Positions 21,640 to 33,215 of a stretch of DNA of 64,000 nt are shown one piece after another. How positions within the stretch are numbered: position 1 is the stretch's first letter; each line of letters opens with the position of its first letter. This stretch comes from Lepidodermella squamata (taxonomy: Eukaryota > Gastrotricha). The stretch lies in the NCBI GenBank assembly GCA_047495785.1, contig JBLDXI010000048.1, positions 1,054,001-1,118,000 of the forward strand, in the 5' to 3' direction. Position numbers and translations under genes: made by a program. The notes under the pieces were generated by a model. That model searched no databases and had not been told where the DNA came from. It saw only the letters and a program-made list of their open reading frames with translations.

Positions 21640-23163
21640 TCATCGGGGTTTCTCTGACGAGGCTAGAAAGCAAGAACGGTCAGGATTGGGAAATTTCACA
21701 AATATATCAGGCATTTTCACAATAACCTGTAGCATTCTCAAATTTAAATCCGAAAAAAGTTCTCCTGACTTGCATTTCTCCAACGTGTTGTGGCACATGG
21801 GTGACAAAATCCCCAACGGAGAACGGTGACAATATCTCTTTATGATTTTCTGTTCCGTCTTCGCACATTCATAGTGCCTTAGATGCTGGCTGAAATTCTC
21901 CACGAACCGCGTGATGCAATCGGCATGTTCAGCGAAATTCGCAAAAACAGTGTATTTGACATTCATGCATTTTTCGTACGCACTGCAATGTGAGCAGTTG
22001 AATAAGAAATCCACGTTGTTAGCAGCTACTCCGGCGAATCGATAACCTTGAAGCTGGTTCTTCAAGCAGAAAAGAGGCCCTCCCGAGTCGCCTTTGCAAG
22101 CTGAGTCGTCAGTGGAGTTTTGTTCCCGGTAAGTGCAGAAGGAGTTCTCCAAACGGTTGCCAGGAAATAATATCGCACTACGGTAAATGGCTGGGCACCT
22201 TCCGTAAAGCGACAGTTGTCCAATGGCTGGTCTAATATTTGGACCATATTGCCTGCCCCAGCCTGGAAAATCTTAATAAGAGATATTTATACTCAGGCTT
22301 ATTCGAACGAACCAACAATGAAGCATTCCATATCTTTTTCAGCCCGGGAAATGTCGATTCTTCCAGTGATTTCAGGCAGGCAAATTCGATTCTTCGCTAT
22401 GGTCGTGAAGCTTGAGTTCCTCCCTTTCTTCAAATCTAGAAGAAGGATCGCCAAGTCTACGCCGGCTCTGATTCCTTTATCTGAAAAATAGTCCTCACGT
22501 AAAATGAAGATGGAAAATTGCAGACCTTACTCATCGTCATATTGTAATCTTTGTGATAAAAGTAATGATAAACCGGAAATTCAGGAGCATGCGGGTCTGT
22601 CAGGGCATCGCTGCCTAGTTTCACGATCATAGATGGTGAATGTAATCGATCATCGTTGAAACTGAACTGATCAGCGCAAATTGTTTGGCTGTTGATGTCC
22701 TCCTCGCAATGCTGAACACAGTGCGCCGCTGTCAGCACCAAGTTTTTAGCGATGACCATCCCAGAACAAGATTGAAATCTCCCTTCTCTATAGTTATAGT
22801 TATCCATTATTTTGTTCCTTGTAAATGATTTTTCCAGTTATAACATACCCGAAGGCTGTCGTGATTGGCTTTCCATTAGGGTGGCGTATCAGTATCACAG
22901 CGCTCCATCCAACAATACTGGAATGAACGGGTGAACCAACTACCCGTAACCTTGAACCATTTTCCCTCAACTGAGGAGTGGAACACTGCCTTGCTTCCTC
23001 TATCATTTAAAAATTGGTAATTGGAAAGGTGGCGAGCTGCAAAATAAAAGCTACCGATTAGATCTTCAACACAGAGCTTCTCGTTTTCTTGGCAGAATGA
23101 CGCAACAAGCTGAGATTGGAGCGATAAAGTGACTAGAGTAACACAAATGATGCAAGATTTCAT
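21640..23163 (-). CDS. Secreted trypsin-fold serine protease 3
   Basis: Minus-strand exons 23055-23163, 22849-22999, 22531-22817, 22313-22480 and 21640-22262 join to 445 residues. Intron 2 is only 31 bp (22818-22848, gtatgt...acaag), and this solution restores the phase of the paralogues. The triad is intact: TAAHC, VDLAILLL and CKGDSGGPLFC, the only member with the fully canonical Ser motif. The activation site reads RVVG. The C-terminal extension keeps its Cys (CITRF, CAKTEQK, CHRS). It is a secreted endopeptidase candidate; residue 189 is Ser, which favours chymotrypsin-like rather than trypsin-like specificity, as inference. Confidence 0.85.
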
Positions 23164-23238
23164 GTTAGGCAATAATTGGATCTGTTTCGCACCTGAAGGC
23201 TGTCTCTCACTGATGTTATTCTGCAGCCTAATGAGAAT

Positions 23239-23245
23239 TACGTGA
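23239..23245 (-). promoter_or_regulatory. TCACGTA motif upstream of protease 3
   Basis: TACGTGA on the plus strand, 76 bp before the ATG, in the same orientation as in the other protease promoters. Confidence 0.45.
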
Positions 23246-23550
23246 CATAGATTCACACAGCTGTTCACAAACAGACCAGGGCAATCTTCAGCTTGAAGCC
23301 TGTTAGATTATTGACATTTTGGAAAAAAGTGTAAATAATTAGTTATTTTTGCCTCGATTAACGCTGGGATGCCATTCGGTTATTGAAAATAAGATATAAA
23401 CGTAACGAAAAGAATAGAGATAAAGTTTTCGAATGTGTTAAATCACATAGGCCAATTCTGAAAATAAAAATGCATTTATCCTAAGGTTAAAAGATCCTTT
23501 ATACGCAATTTTTTTGACACGAGAAGAACGAATCAAAATCTGATAGTTTA

Positions 23551-24947
23551 TTATTGAATTTCTGTTGAAGCCTTGAGGCAAGAACCGCTAGGCACCGGGA
23601 AATCGGCGTAAATTTTTCTGAGGTCGTATTTCGCCATCTCAGACTTCATCTTCTGGTACCATGGCTTGCACGCAATTTCAGTCAAATTTCTGGTACAAAA
23701 CAGCATTTTTTTCCTGCTTCCTTCGCTATCGCAATACTCCTTAACAACTTGAATTTTCTTCCTGCAGCTGTACTGATTCAACATCCCGGGTAGGCTGACT
23801 AGTAACTTGTTGATGCAGTCGTGATGTAGGACGATGCTTGCGAATCCCGTGAGAATAGCTTTACCGCAGGATTCATTACTATGTGTTGAACTGAGTTCAA
23901 TTCCTTTCGATAGGATTCCTAAGAGGCGGTAACTTCGCAACCTATCGTTATAGCAAAATAGCCCCGATCCCGAGTCGCCAGAACAAATCGAAGGCTCCGA
24001 GTAGGATTTGATCAAGGTGCAAAAGCCTCCGTTACTTTTGACTGGACACTTACCGATCAACTCAAATTTCGCGAGGAGAGGAACATCTGTTAAAGTTACC
24101 GGATTGCTGGATGTGATACCCCATCCTAAACGGGTATCATAGTTGAAAGCAAAGAAACATGTTTTTCAACTTACCGACTAGGAAGCAGGTTGTATTTTCG
24201 TTTGTTTTATTAACATCGATTCGACCACTTCGCCGGGGAAAGCATACTTTATTAGACCTCTGCAAGGTGTAGGTCTTATTATTTCCTCGATCCAAGTCCA
24301 GGTGAAGTATGGCTAAATCCGCACCAGCTTGATAGCTATTGTTTGCAATCGTTATGTTGTAATCTTTGTGGTAAAAGTAGAAATCAACCGGATACTCAGG
24401 GGCATCTTTCGCCGTGTTTGCATTTATGCCAAGGCGAACAACAATGGCTGGGGAGAGTGATCGATCTTTCAGGCTGAAAATATCAGTACAGACGGGAGGC
24501 TTCTCCGATTCATCGCAGGATCGGACGCAATGAGCTGCGGTCATGACTAGATCTTTCGCTATGACGAAGCCGCTACATCTGGCGCGCCCTATCCTTTTGA
24601 GAATGCGCGAGAGTCAGCGATCAGAGTCAGAGAATATTACATCGTCATACCAGCGTTTCTTAGTGGAGTTATCATAATTAATTGTTTTTATGAGGATTTG
24701 AGCAACCCAGCCAGCCCCGCTAGATACCGTCAAACCATTCGCCACTCGTCCTTTCGAGGCTTCTTCCAACTGCGGATTCGAGCAACTTGCCCTTTTGTCT
24801 GAAAGATACCTGGCCTGAGAAAATACGGTATTTGAAAAAAAGTAAACCTATCACATCCTTGATACACAGCCCGTTCGAGCAACTCGAAGAAACTTTTTCG
24901 CAAGACAAAGCTAGAAGGCAGAACCATTTTAGCACACTAATATTCAT
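23551..24947 (-). CDS. Secreted trypsin-fold serine protease 4
   Basis: Minus-strand exons 24848-24947, 24651-24798, 24175-24593 and 23551-24125 join to 413 residues. The intron that splits the Asp region in proteases 1-3 is absent, so exons 3 and 4 are fused. Signal peptide, pro-segment and RVANG activation site are followed by TAAHC, ADLAILHL and CSGDSGSGLFC. The usual Gly-Gly-Pro after the Ser is Gly-Ser-Gly, an unusual change next to the nucleophile. The C-terminal extension is shorter but keeps the Cys spacing. It is divergent from receptor copy 2, with 301 bp between start codons. Confidence 0.85.
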
Positions 24948-25001
24948 TCTTAGGCGTCTATGCTATTATATGTTTTCATTTTCTCTCCCAACAAATTCCA
25001 A

Positions 25002-25008
25002 TACGTGA
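25002..25008 (-). promoter_or_regulatory. TCACGTA motif upstream of protease 4
   Basis: TACGTGA on the plus strand, 55 bp before the ATG, inside the 301 bp shared promoter region with receptor copy 2. Confidence 0.45.
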
Positions 25009-25203
25009 TCAGAATTACGAGAGCTATGGAGCCCTAGTCAAAAGCACCAGGTTGCATTAAAAAGTCCGAAAGCGTAATTTGGATTTAATTTAAATATCCC
25101 AGATGATATCCATTAGGGTGATTACGAGTCAAAGTGATTGCCTTGAAGTTTACGTACCTAATTGCAAAGATGGATATAATTTATTGCACCTAGAGATTGC
25201 TGA

Positions 25204-25235
25204 TATATATATAACAGATTCTTTCGCCATCAGTG
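25204..25235 (+). promoter_or_regulatory. Core promoter of receptor copy 2 (TATA plus initiator-like)
   Basis: A tatatatataa box is followed about 28 bp later by ccatcagtgc. That resembles the TCAGT initiator described for arthropods, at the right spacing, 17 bp before the ATG. Confidence 0.55.
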
Positions 25236-25248
25236 CACATTTAAAACC

Positions 25249-28019
25249 ATGACGGTGATTTTGTCTTTTTTCCTAATTCTAGCTTTCCAGCTACAACTTT
25301 GTAGCCCACAAGCTCAGGCAGGTAAGCTGAATGCACGCTCACCTAGGCCGACTTTCATCGCGCCGCCATACTCATCTCCTCGCAAGACTCAAATACGGAT
25401 TTTCACATCGGTCAACTACCGTATGTCCCTATTCTAATAATTTCCCTGAACTGAATGCACCATTTCCTTAGTGAGCCCAACACCTTACGCTTTGGGGCCA
25501 ATTAGCACTGAGCCTGCGCGAATCGCAGTCGAAGCGATTGCAAACTCGACGATTCTAAGTGACTATGAGTTCGCAGTGGAGGTATTCGACGATCTGGTAA
25601 AAAAAATTAGCTTCTTTCAAATAAAAATTTGAAATTGATAAGAACCTTTTCTCAGTGCTTGCGGCAGGGATTCCGAAATCTTGTTGATTATTTCCACGAA
25701 GATCCCAAGCCTGGTGTCTTTCGTGTGCCAATTATTGCCGGTCCATTATGCCCAGTTCAGTCTCAGGTCGGTCGGCTGTTACATCACTACAACTACGCCG
25801 GTGTAAGAGTTTTTCGTTGAGTATTACCGAGTTATGTTCAAATTCTGAAAATAGGTTGCGGTCTCCACTATAGTCCCGGAGATTTCCCTCGACCGACGAA
25901 TGTATCCGTCGCTCTACATGATGGCGTCATCTTTCCTCACGTTTTACGTTGCGCTGCCTCCGCTACTTCAGTACTACGGATGGAACAAAATTTATCTCTT
26001 CACAGAATCAGTTGGCTACAGTGTTATTGTAAGTATTCAAACTTGGATTTCATCACCATCGTTGCGTTACTTTTCAGCAAGACAACATATTGCTCTTCAA
26101 CATGAGGAAGCTCAACATGACCGTTGAAGGAACAGTCAAGTTGAACTTCCCAATCGGAGTTCCGCCTTCCGAAGCAGACATAGGGGAGACAGTGAAAGAA
26201 TTTAGCACTCTCTACCCTCGGATCATCATCCTCAACACAAATTGGGTCGTTCAGGTTTCTTGTTGGCTTCATCGCTACGGAATCGTCGGTCCTGATTTCG
26301 CATTCATGATTCCTGGCCAATCAATATACACACCAGGCGATCTTTCAAAATATCCATGGTGCACTGAAACTATGCTATACGAAATGCTGAAAAGCACATT
26401 TGTCTTCACATTCAACATGAAAGTCAACAATTTAGCTGACATGATGTCGCCGACCACACTTGGCACGACGCCAATGCTATTTGAGAGCCTATTGGAGGAA
26501 CGGGTTGAGCAACCGAAACTATACTCGTCGTACTGGTATTGGCGAGGGGGGAATTATGATCACATCGCAGCCGCTGCTATAGCACTCGATGAAGTTGATA
26601 AAGAGCTGAGGAAAAGTAAGTCTTTGAATCCTTCTTGCCATAATGGAATCGTGTTTCATTCAGGGAATGAGACTCTTCTCGATTGGACTGTTGAAAAGGA
26701 AAAATTTCGAAGCAATGGTAGCGTCATTAATCAAATGCTTAAAAGGGCCTTAGAAGGTCTAGTATTCTCTGGATTTACCTCAGAGACTAACGCGTCGATG
26801 AATTCACAAAGAGGAATGACAGCCCTCTACCAAATCGTCGAACCTCCTCGCCAGATAAGCACGAAACTGTACACCCAACAAAATCTTGTTTTGATGTTCG
26901 ATGAAACTCAACCAAACGCGAAAGTTATACCTAATTCCATCAAGCCCATATGGAAAACACGGGACGGTTTGCCACCATCGGATGTTCTAAGAATTTTTCA
27001 AGTAAAAACTGAACTAATCCCAAAAAATTGGACAATTGCTTTATTAGGTCAGTTTTCTCAATATAGAAAATAGTTTGCCAAATTTGTTTTTTCATAGTTA
27101 TTGCCTGTATTCTTGGATTGGCGAATGTTCTCATTGTGACCCTGATGTTTCTGAGGTACAAAAGAATTGTCAACAGAACAATGCCGGTCAATAACATGTT
27201 GATATGCACGGGTAACGTCCTGAGCATTTGTTTCATTCTCATCATGCCGAGTGATGGTAGCCAATCTTCGAACGCAAATTGTATGGCATCCAGCCTGCTC
27301 CTTGTTGCTGGATTCAGTACTATACTAAGCGCATTGCTAAGCAAGCTCCAAGCCGGGCTGAGGATTCGACCTCCTGCTTCTGTCCAAAATCTCCCTCCTG
27401 TCGATACAGGACATTCAGCATCAGTGAGATCTCTCGCGCCCGCCCAGCCCGATGAGCGGAGAACGCGAAAGTTGAATAGAATCTATCGAAAGTCACTTTT
27501 TGTCGCCGTCATTCCTCCCCTTGTGTTGATAGCAGTTGTGGCAACGTGGTTCGGCTTAGCACCTCTTGAAATCGTCGTTTTGCGCTCGCCGCTCGAATAC
27601 TCGACTATTCAAAGCAGTGTGGCATTCGCACCGTACACCTACGCATGCTCGGTAAATCGCCAAATGGACGTCAATATAGGCTTTATCGCAGTTATAAGTT
27701 GTTTATTCACCGTAATGGCTCTTCGAATAGCCTTCCTGTCGTTCATCCTTAAAAACGTAGGTGTTTACATTAGGAAAATTATTGAAATTAAAAGCTTTTT
27801 CAGAAACGACCGGCTGAGATCGCAGACCTGCCGCTGATCCGCATTGCGAGTTTCGGTATCATAGGTGTGACGATAGCAGGCTTTGCCGTAATGACGGCTT
27901 TCTATCGCTTCGATACTCAGCAGACATTCTGTTCAATTTCCGTCATTATGTTGATCAACATCTCCCTGAGCACTTTCATTCCGTTCGCAACGCGTCTGAA
28001 ACAAATTTGGAGTAGCTAG
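25249..28019 (+). CDS. GABA-B-like class C GPCR, copy 2
   Basis: Exons 25249-25420, 25472-25596, 25656-25802, 25855-26028, 26078-26615, 26664-27047, 27098-27756 and 27804-28019 join in phase to 804 residues. The 48 bp intron 5 keeps frame and has no stop, so it could be retained in some transcripts. Architecture equals copy 1: signal peptide, Venus-flytrap ligand domain (YYGWNKIYLFTES, WYWRGGNYD-like), seven helices with the NRTMPVNNMLIC start of helix 2, and FIPFATRLKQI at the end of helix 7. The tail is nearly absent. An expected plasma-membrane G-protein receptor, GABA-B-like by the helix pattern; the ligand cannot be predicted. It faces away from copy 1 with the four proteases between them. 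Confidence 0.85.
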
Positions 28020-28527
28020 GAATGAGTACTCGAAAAGTAATCGAAGCTGAAAATAGTGACAAGAATTTAATTCAGCTCTGTTTTGTACATGAGGGTTTCA
28101 CTCAAGAAAGAGAAATGTTTGAAACGGAGCGTTATAATTGTTGTGTCACTTTACTTATAAGTATCACTTAGCTCATCTATCAGTAAATCAGTAATCAGAC
28201 AATTTATATTTTTCGTTGCGATGTAACTCTGATTGTCGACAGGAAACAAGAGTCCGTTTTTTTACCAAAATTTGCTCTCAGAATATATTTCTTGCAAACA
28301 AAAAACAAACTCAGCAAAAGAAAAAACCTTTTTGGCCCAGACATGTCGTGTCGGAACTGCGTTTTAATGTACGTCAAGGGTTGCGCGATCGAGTTCGATA
28401 ACAAGTGCTGAATTATTATGTATTATGAATAATTAATGTAACCTTCAGCGTCAGAAGTAAAAGCTAACAATGCGCATGATGGTTCATATTTGAATTTTCC
28501 TTTCTGGGTGATAGTTCTAGAAAACAT
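28020..28527. other. Intergenic, no gene seen
   Basis: AT-rich spacer between receptor copy 2 and the lectin-mucin gene. No gene or repeat is recognised. Confidence 0.4.
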
Positions 28528-31316
28528 ATGAAGTCCATACTCCTTGTGTTCACAGTTGCGATACGGACGCAGCTTTGCTTCAGCCAAAATGCCTCTGCGG
28601 TGCCAGATTTGGTTGGCATGCCTTTGCCGTATCAATACGTTGGAGCGGTCCACTACCAGTCGGTTTCATCGTTCGACTACACGAACAGTTCAGTTGAATC
28701 TGCCCCCATATCTGAATTAAACGTGCAAATGTCGGCGCAGTATGTTACGAATACTGGATTTCGACTAGCCCAGAGAAACCTAGTTACTCAAGGCATGGTC
28801 GGCCCACTCATTGTAAGATTAAAAAATAACCCTGACTGAAATCAGATGATTAAATGATTTTAGGCCTGGGATTACGGCTTCCTAAATTTTCGACTTGAGG
28901 TCGATTTGCAAACTGCTTACCCAACGAGTGGTAGTTTCGCTTCAATAGGACTTCTATTTGGTGGAAGTGGCACTCCTTATCTAGGTAATTCAAGCAGTTC
29001 AAGCTTCATAACAACTCATGTTTTATATCGCCAATAGAATTCACCACGTTTAACTTCGGCCCAGATCCAGATGCATTCAGCGGTTTTGATGGGATGCTAC
29101 TTAACCTTGAGTTAAAGCCGAGTGGAAAGATGTACTCGACATACTACCCGAATGTCGTCACTGCTAAAACGGTGTTCCCTGGTCGGAAAGACAATACATC
29201 CGCAAACGCTTGTGGGAGTACTACAATGCTGACCAATATTGGCAGCTCAGATTTCCGATTGATCATCCAAGCAGCAAATGATAATGTTTCGATTGGAATC
29301 GCTTCGTTAACCGCCAATAGCACGTCTAGGGAGATGTGCACGTGTTTTTCAGACCTTCCCATGCCAGGCATTGGCTCCATGTCTGCCTATGATACATCGC
29401 CAGCTTTTCAGATTTTTGCGTATAATGGAACTTATGGAGATGTATTCGTCAAGCGGGCTGTTTTCTTTGGTTTGAACTCAACTGGTTCAGGTTCAGGTCT
29501 AGCGATTCCACCTGCGGGGTCTTGTACCAACATGGTGACTACAACAACGCCGGGTCCAACCACTACGACTGCTACAACGAGTTCGACGACAACCTCTCCG
29601 CCATCAACAACTACCACCACTTCTACTACTACTACCGGTACGCCAACCTCGACAAGTACAACTACTCCGTCAACTTCGACTACGACTACAACCGTTCCGA
29701 CCACGACAAGAGCTTCTACAACTACAACCGTTCCAACAACGACCGCCGCTTCTACGACAGCACCTCCTTCAACTTCGACCTCTAGCACTACTACTACTAC
29801 TACCACCCGATCAACTTCAATTTCTAGCACTTCAACATCGCCATCATCAACTTCGATCACCCCTACCTTAACTAGCTCCACAACTGCTAGCTCTCCGAGC
29901 ACGAGCAGTACTACAACAACGAGACTGACCTCTACACGAATGTCAACCGCGTCGAATCAGTCCACAACAACTACTTCAGGCCCGACAACAACCACAGTTA
30001 CGATACCAAGAGTAACCGCTTCTGGTCTGTCGGATTTAGCTAAAATCTCCACGGACACCTTGGTCGAAGGCGATAAATATCTCGCTAATTTCGCCCCGCC
30101 TACGATCCCTCTCTCTACAACCCTGTGGACAGCTTGCTCAACGACATGCAGCATCGGAGTTCAGTGGAAGTTGACGGAAAGTGGAACGAAAGAGTACCAG
30201 CAATGTACGAATCCGACTCGCTGTGAAAGTTCAAGTGAAGAGCAGGCAAAAGGAGTAGATCTGCTTTACTCTCCTGTCCCGACAATCGATGGCCACTTCA
30301 AAAATCGTCGAATCATCAAAAATAACATGGCTAAGCGGATTAATTCAATTTGCGCTGCAAATTATACCAGATGTTGCCCTGGTTACGTCAAAAGCAAGAC
30401 TCCGAAAGTGAATTACACGACTGCTGACGAAATAATCGACTCAAACTTTGCTGATACATCGAAAAAGGAGAATGGCTGTTGCTTTAGGACAACGTACGTT
30501 CTCAGCTCAGCTACCACGAAACGATTCTGCGAGGCTGGAGGGGTTTTGGCGAACACCCAGCGGCGAAAACGGGCTGCTACTGATCCTTCATCAATGTCAC
30601 AAAATGATATGTGGAGTGAATTCGGCGGGTCTGATTTTCTATCTATGATGCTTTCGGAAATAGGCAGTAAATTAGACTTTACGACTTGCCTTCCCACGGT
30701 TAATCCTTGCACTGGCGAGGACAAAACGACCCCGACCCCAGATGGCAGCGGAGTGCCCGCGAAGAACTCGACTTCAGTAACGTTTAATGATGTCACTGGA
30801 ATCATTGCCGGCTGTACTGTTGGCGGGGTTGTCTTTATAACGCTGTGCATTATCGCTGGTTACGTTTACTACGCATGGAAAAAGTCGAAAAATGGAAACA
30901 AAGTGGAGGAAGCTCCGCCTCCTCAGCCCGAGCCGGAAGAGGAATCTCGTAGGAAGACTTCTGCTGTTGGTGAATCGCTCAGTAAATGGAACGGAGGTGG
31001 GAAGAATCCCTACTTTGAGCAAGCCATGCAGAACGCTACGATGTTGGCAAAACCCATCGCCCAGCAGCAAATTATGATGAATAAGGCCAAGTTTCAACCT
31101 CCACTTGTAGGCGGTCTGCCAGCGGTGCCGGAAAATGAGCCGACGCTGCAGTCTATGCCACCAAACCAGGCTCCGATAGGATTCGCTCGTAGAGTTGGGG
31201 AGCAGCCTCCTCTTGGAGCTCAACCAGCTTTACGAGTCCCAGTTGCTCTTCCCGCTGGAAGAAGCCAGGCGAGGGGTTTCAAAGCCACTACACAGTATCA
31301 GCAGAACCGGTTCTAA
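28528..31316 (+). CDS. L-type-lectin-like, mucin and TSP1-like type I membrane protein
   Basis: Exons 28528-28812, 28864-28984 and 29038-31316 join to 894 residues. After a signal peptide, residues about 30-295 follow the L-type lectin order (FRLAQRNLVTQG, a WD...F.LEV strand, LFGG, GFDGMLLNLE, then a Cys pair before GIGSMSAYD) as in ERGIC-53/VIP36. Residues about 300-460 are Thr/Ser/Pro-rich and mucin-like. A WTACSTTC segment near 497 resembles a thrombospondin type 1 start. A Cys-rich part follows, then a furin-type RRKRA near 644, one membrane helix at about 722-747, and a roughly 145-residue Pro-rich cytoplasmic tail. This looks like a surface glycoprotein, possibly cleaved in the Golgi, rather than an ER cargo receptor. 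The lectin call is moderate; the sugar-binding residues were not verified. Confidence 0.6.
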
Positions 31317-31673
31317 TACCCGGGGAAACCGGTGAACATGACAACACATATTCAAATATTGTTGGCTTTCTTAAGATCGTTGTAAACATATTGTCAACCC
31401 CTGATAGATGTTACTTTTCAGTTGTCTTACTTTGCCAATTTGCTAATCATCTTAGTTAAGAGTAAAATGTGATCGTTTGAAGATCTTTTATGGCGTGTCC
31501 ATCCGGTTGTCGAATTTGGAAGTGTTTGGTTTTAACCTAATTTTTGTGCTACTTTTTCGAGTTCATTCGTATACTGATAAGAATTAGGAAAGTTTACTTA
31601 TCAGCAAGAAAAGGCCCTACTACTGTTATAATTATTTCAGAAGATATCAGAAGTAGGTATCATTTTTTTGTGC
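31317..31673. other. Spacer with GATA-type sites before propeller gene 1
   Basis: It contains the receptor-type gene's 3' flank and the propeller promoter. actgataaga (from 31573) and cttatcag (31597-31604) are facing GATA-factor sites about 70-100 bp upstream of the ATG. Confidence 0.45.
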
Positions 31674-32951
31674 ATGAACATGTTACGAACTGAATCTTTA
31701 ATTGTGGTTCTCGCTGTTTTCGCCTTGGTTGGGGCAAACGAACAAAGCACAGCTATTAGCTGGCCCGAGTATGGCGGTGGTAACCACCATACAGGTTATA
31801 AAAGGGAACAACTTGATGGAGCTGTTACCGGCTTCAAATCAGTGTGGAACTTCACAGCCTCTGGTCAACTCAACTTGCCGGTGGCTCACGAAGGTATCGT
31901 TTATACTTCTACGATATTCGGCGTAGTTTACGCAATTGATGAGGTTAACGGGCGGCTCCTAAATGTCTGGAACCTAGGCCCAAAAATAGCAACTGGCGCC
32001 GTGACAGTCGGTCGGGCGAAAGATAAGTTAGTCTATGTTGTCGCTGATGGAGCGGTTTATGCATTAGATGCAAAAAATCTTCGGCCGATTTGGACGACAG
32101 TTCTCAGCCCGGACTGGCAGCAATACAGCTCGCCTTCGTGTTTCCTAGGAGTAGGAGTATCGAAACTTCGCGCAGAGATCTATGTTCCATATGGGAACAA
32201 CATTACAACGCTGAACTCGTTAACTGGGGCTAAGATCAGAGAAATAACACTGTCGAACACAACCAAGTACGACGGATCGTTGCCTAACTGGGTTCCAACG
32301 ATATATTCCGATCGTTTCAATCAGGAGAAGGTTTATTTCCTCTATGGAACCCCGGATATTGTCGCCGCTTCAGTGATAGGTGTCGGGGAATGGCTCCCCA
32401 GAACGAACAAAATCGAATGGTCGAAGAACTATTCGACATCCTTCCTTCAACCCCAATTCGCTGCGATTCGAACAGGAAACTTGCTCTTGGCGATAGAAGG
32501 AGCTTCCAAGTCCTCTTTTTTAATCGCGTACGACTTGCTGAAAAACCAATCTGTCACTTGGACTTCTGACAACGCTGCAAATCCAAATTTCGGAACTTTT
32601 GAGCTTACCCCAGCAGCAGATGGCGAGCGAATCTATCGAGCAACCCCAGGCGCTGTTCTCATCCTTGACGTTAAAAATGGATTCACCATTGGGCAATACA
32701 CCCCATGCTCTGATTGCTACGGCCAGCCCGTTGTTACCGATGATTTGGTCATTGCTAAATCCCAAACTGCTGGTTTTTACGTGTTTGACAAGAAGTCGAA
32801 GAAGTTGATTTCGAATGTTTTCCAAACTGGCGGCTACAGCGTCAGAGGCATTGCATATGGTAACGGGTTGCTTATCGGTACAGCAAACAGCCAATTTGGC
32901 AACTATACTATATTCGCATACAGAGCTGTTACAAATCCTACCCAGTTGTAA
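31674..32951 (+). CDS. Secreted PQQ-type beta-propeller protein 1
   Basis: An intronless gene of 425 residues; ATG at 31674 or 31680 gives the same signal peptide (LIVVLAVFALVG). The mature start SWPEYGGGNHHTGY resembles the W...GG...H.GY opening of bacterial PQQ-domain proteins. It is followed by PQQ-type blades such as VYTSTIFGVVYAID and VYVVADGAVYALDAKNL. A late CSDCYGQP motif is shared with propeller 2. Most bacterial homologues are quinoprotein dehydrogenases or scaffolds. Cofactor ligands were not identifiable, so enzyme activity is open. It is secreted, possibly into the gut, judging from GATA sites. Lack of introns and the prokaryote-like motif raise the question of lateral origin. 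Confidence 0.75.
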   Translation: MNMLRTESLIVVLAVFALVGANEQSTAISWPEYGGGNHHTGYKREQLDGAVTGFKSVWNFTASGQLNLPVAHEGIVYTSTIFGVVYAIDEVNGRLLNVWNLGPKIATGAVTVGRAKDKLVYVVADGAVYALDAKNLRPIWTTVLSPDWQQYSSPSCFLGVGVSKLRAEIYVPYGNNITTLNSLTGAKIREITLSNTTKYDGSLPNWVPTIYSDRFNQEKVYFLYGTPDIVAASVIGVGEWLPRTNKIEWSKNYSTSFLQPQFAAIRTGNLLLAIEGASKSSFLIAYDLLKNQSVTWTSDNAANPNFGTFELTPAADGERIYRATPGAVLILDVKNGFTIGQYTPCSDCYGQPVVTDDLVIAKSQTAGFYVFDKKSKKLISNVFQTGGYSVRGIAYGNGLLIGTANSQFGNYTIFAYRAVTNPTQL

Positions 32952-33045
32952 ACTGAAATATTATGAAATTCTTGTCACGATTTCAATTGATTAACTAATG
33001 AAATGGAAAATGGATATAAATTTCGCAGAAACAATTCTTCCGGTG

Positions 33046-33152
33046 AATAAATTAAGATATCGTTGCAGCACATACTTCTTATCTTTCCGGAAAAAAACAT
33101 GAAACCCCCACAATTATCGGAAATTGGTAACTCATTAAAGCCACGCTGATAA
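33046..33152 (+). promoter_or_regulatory. Poly(A) signal of propeller 1 and GATA sites of propeller 2
   Basis: aataaa at 33046-33051 fits 3' processing of propeller 1. cttatctt near 33078 and ctgataag at 33146-33153 are GATA-type sites within 140 bp of the propeller 2 ATG. A tttaaaag box lies at about 33167. Confidence 0.4.
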
Positions 33153-33215
33153 GAAGTACGCTGAGGCTTTAAAAGGCTTTAATTGTCGTACGAAACTGTC
33201 GCTCATCTATCAAAA

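Noticed and set aside
29432-29902. Long minus-strand open frame rich in Val and Glu
   Set aside because: It is the antisense of the Thr/Ser-rich mucin repeat; the composition explains the lack of stops.
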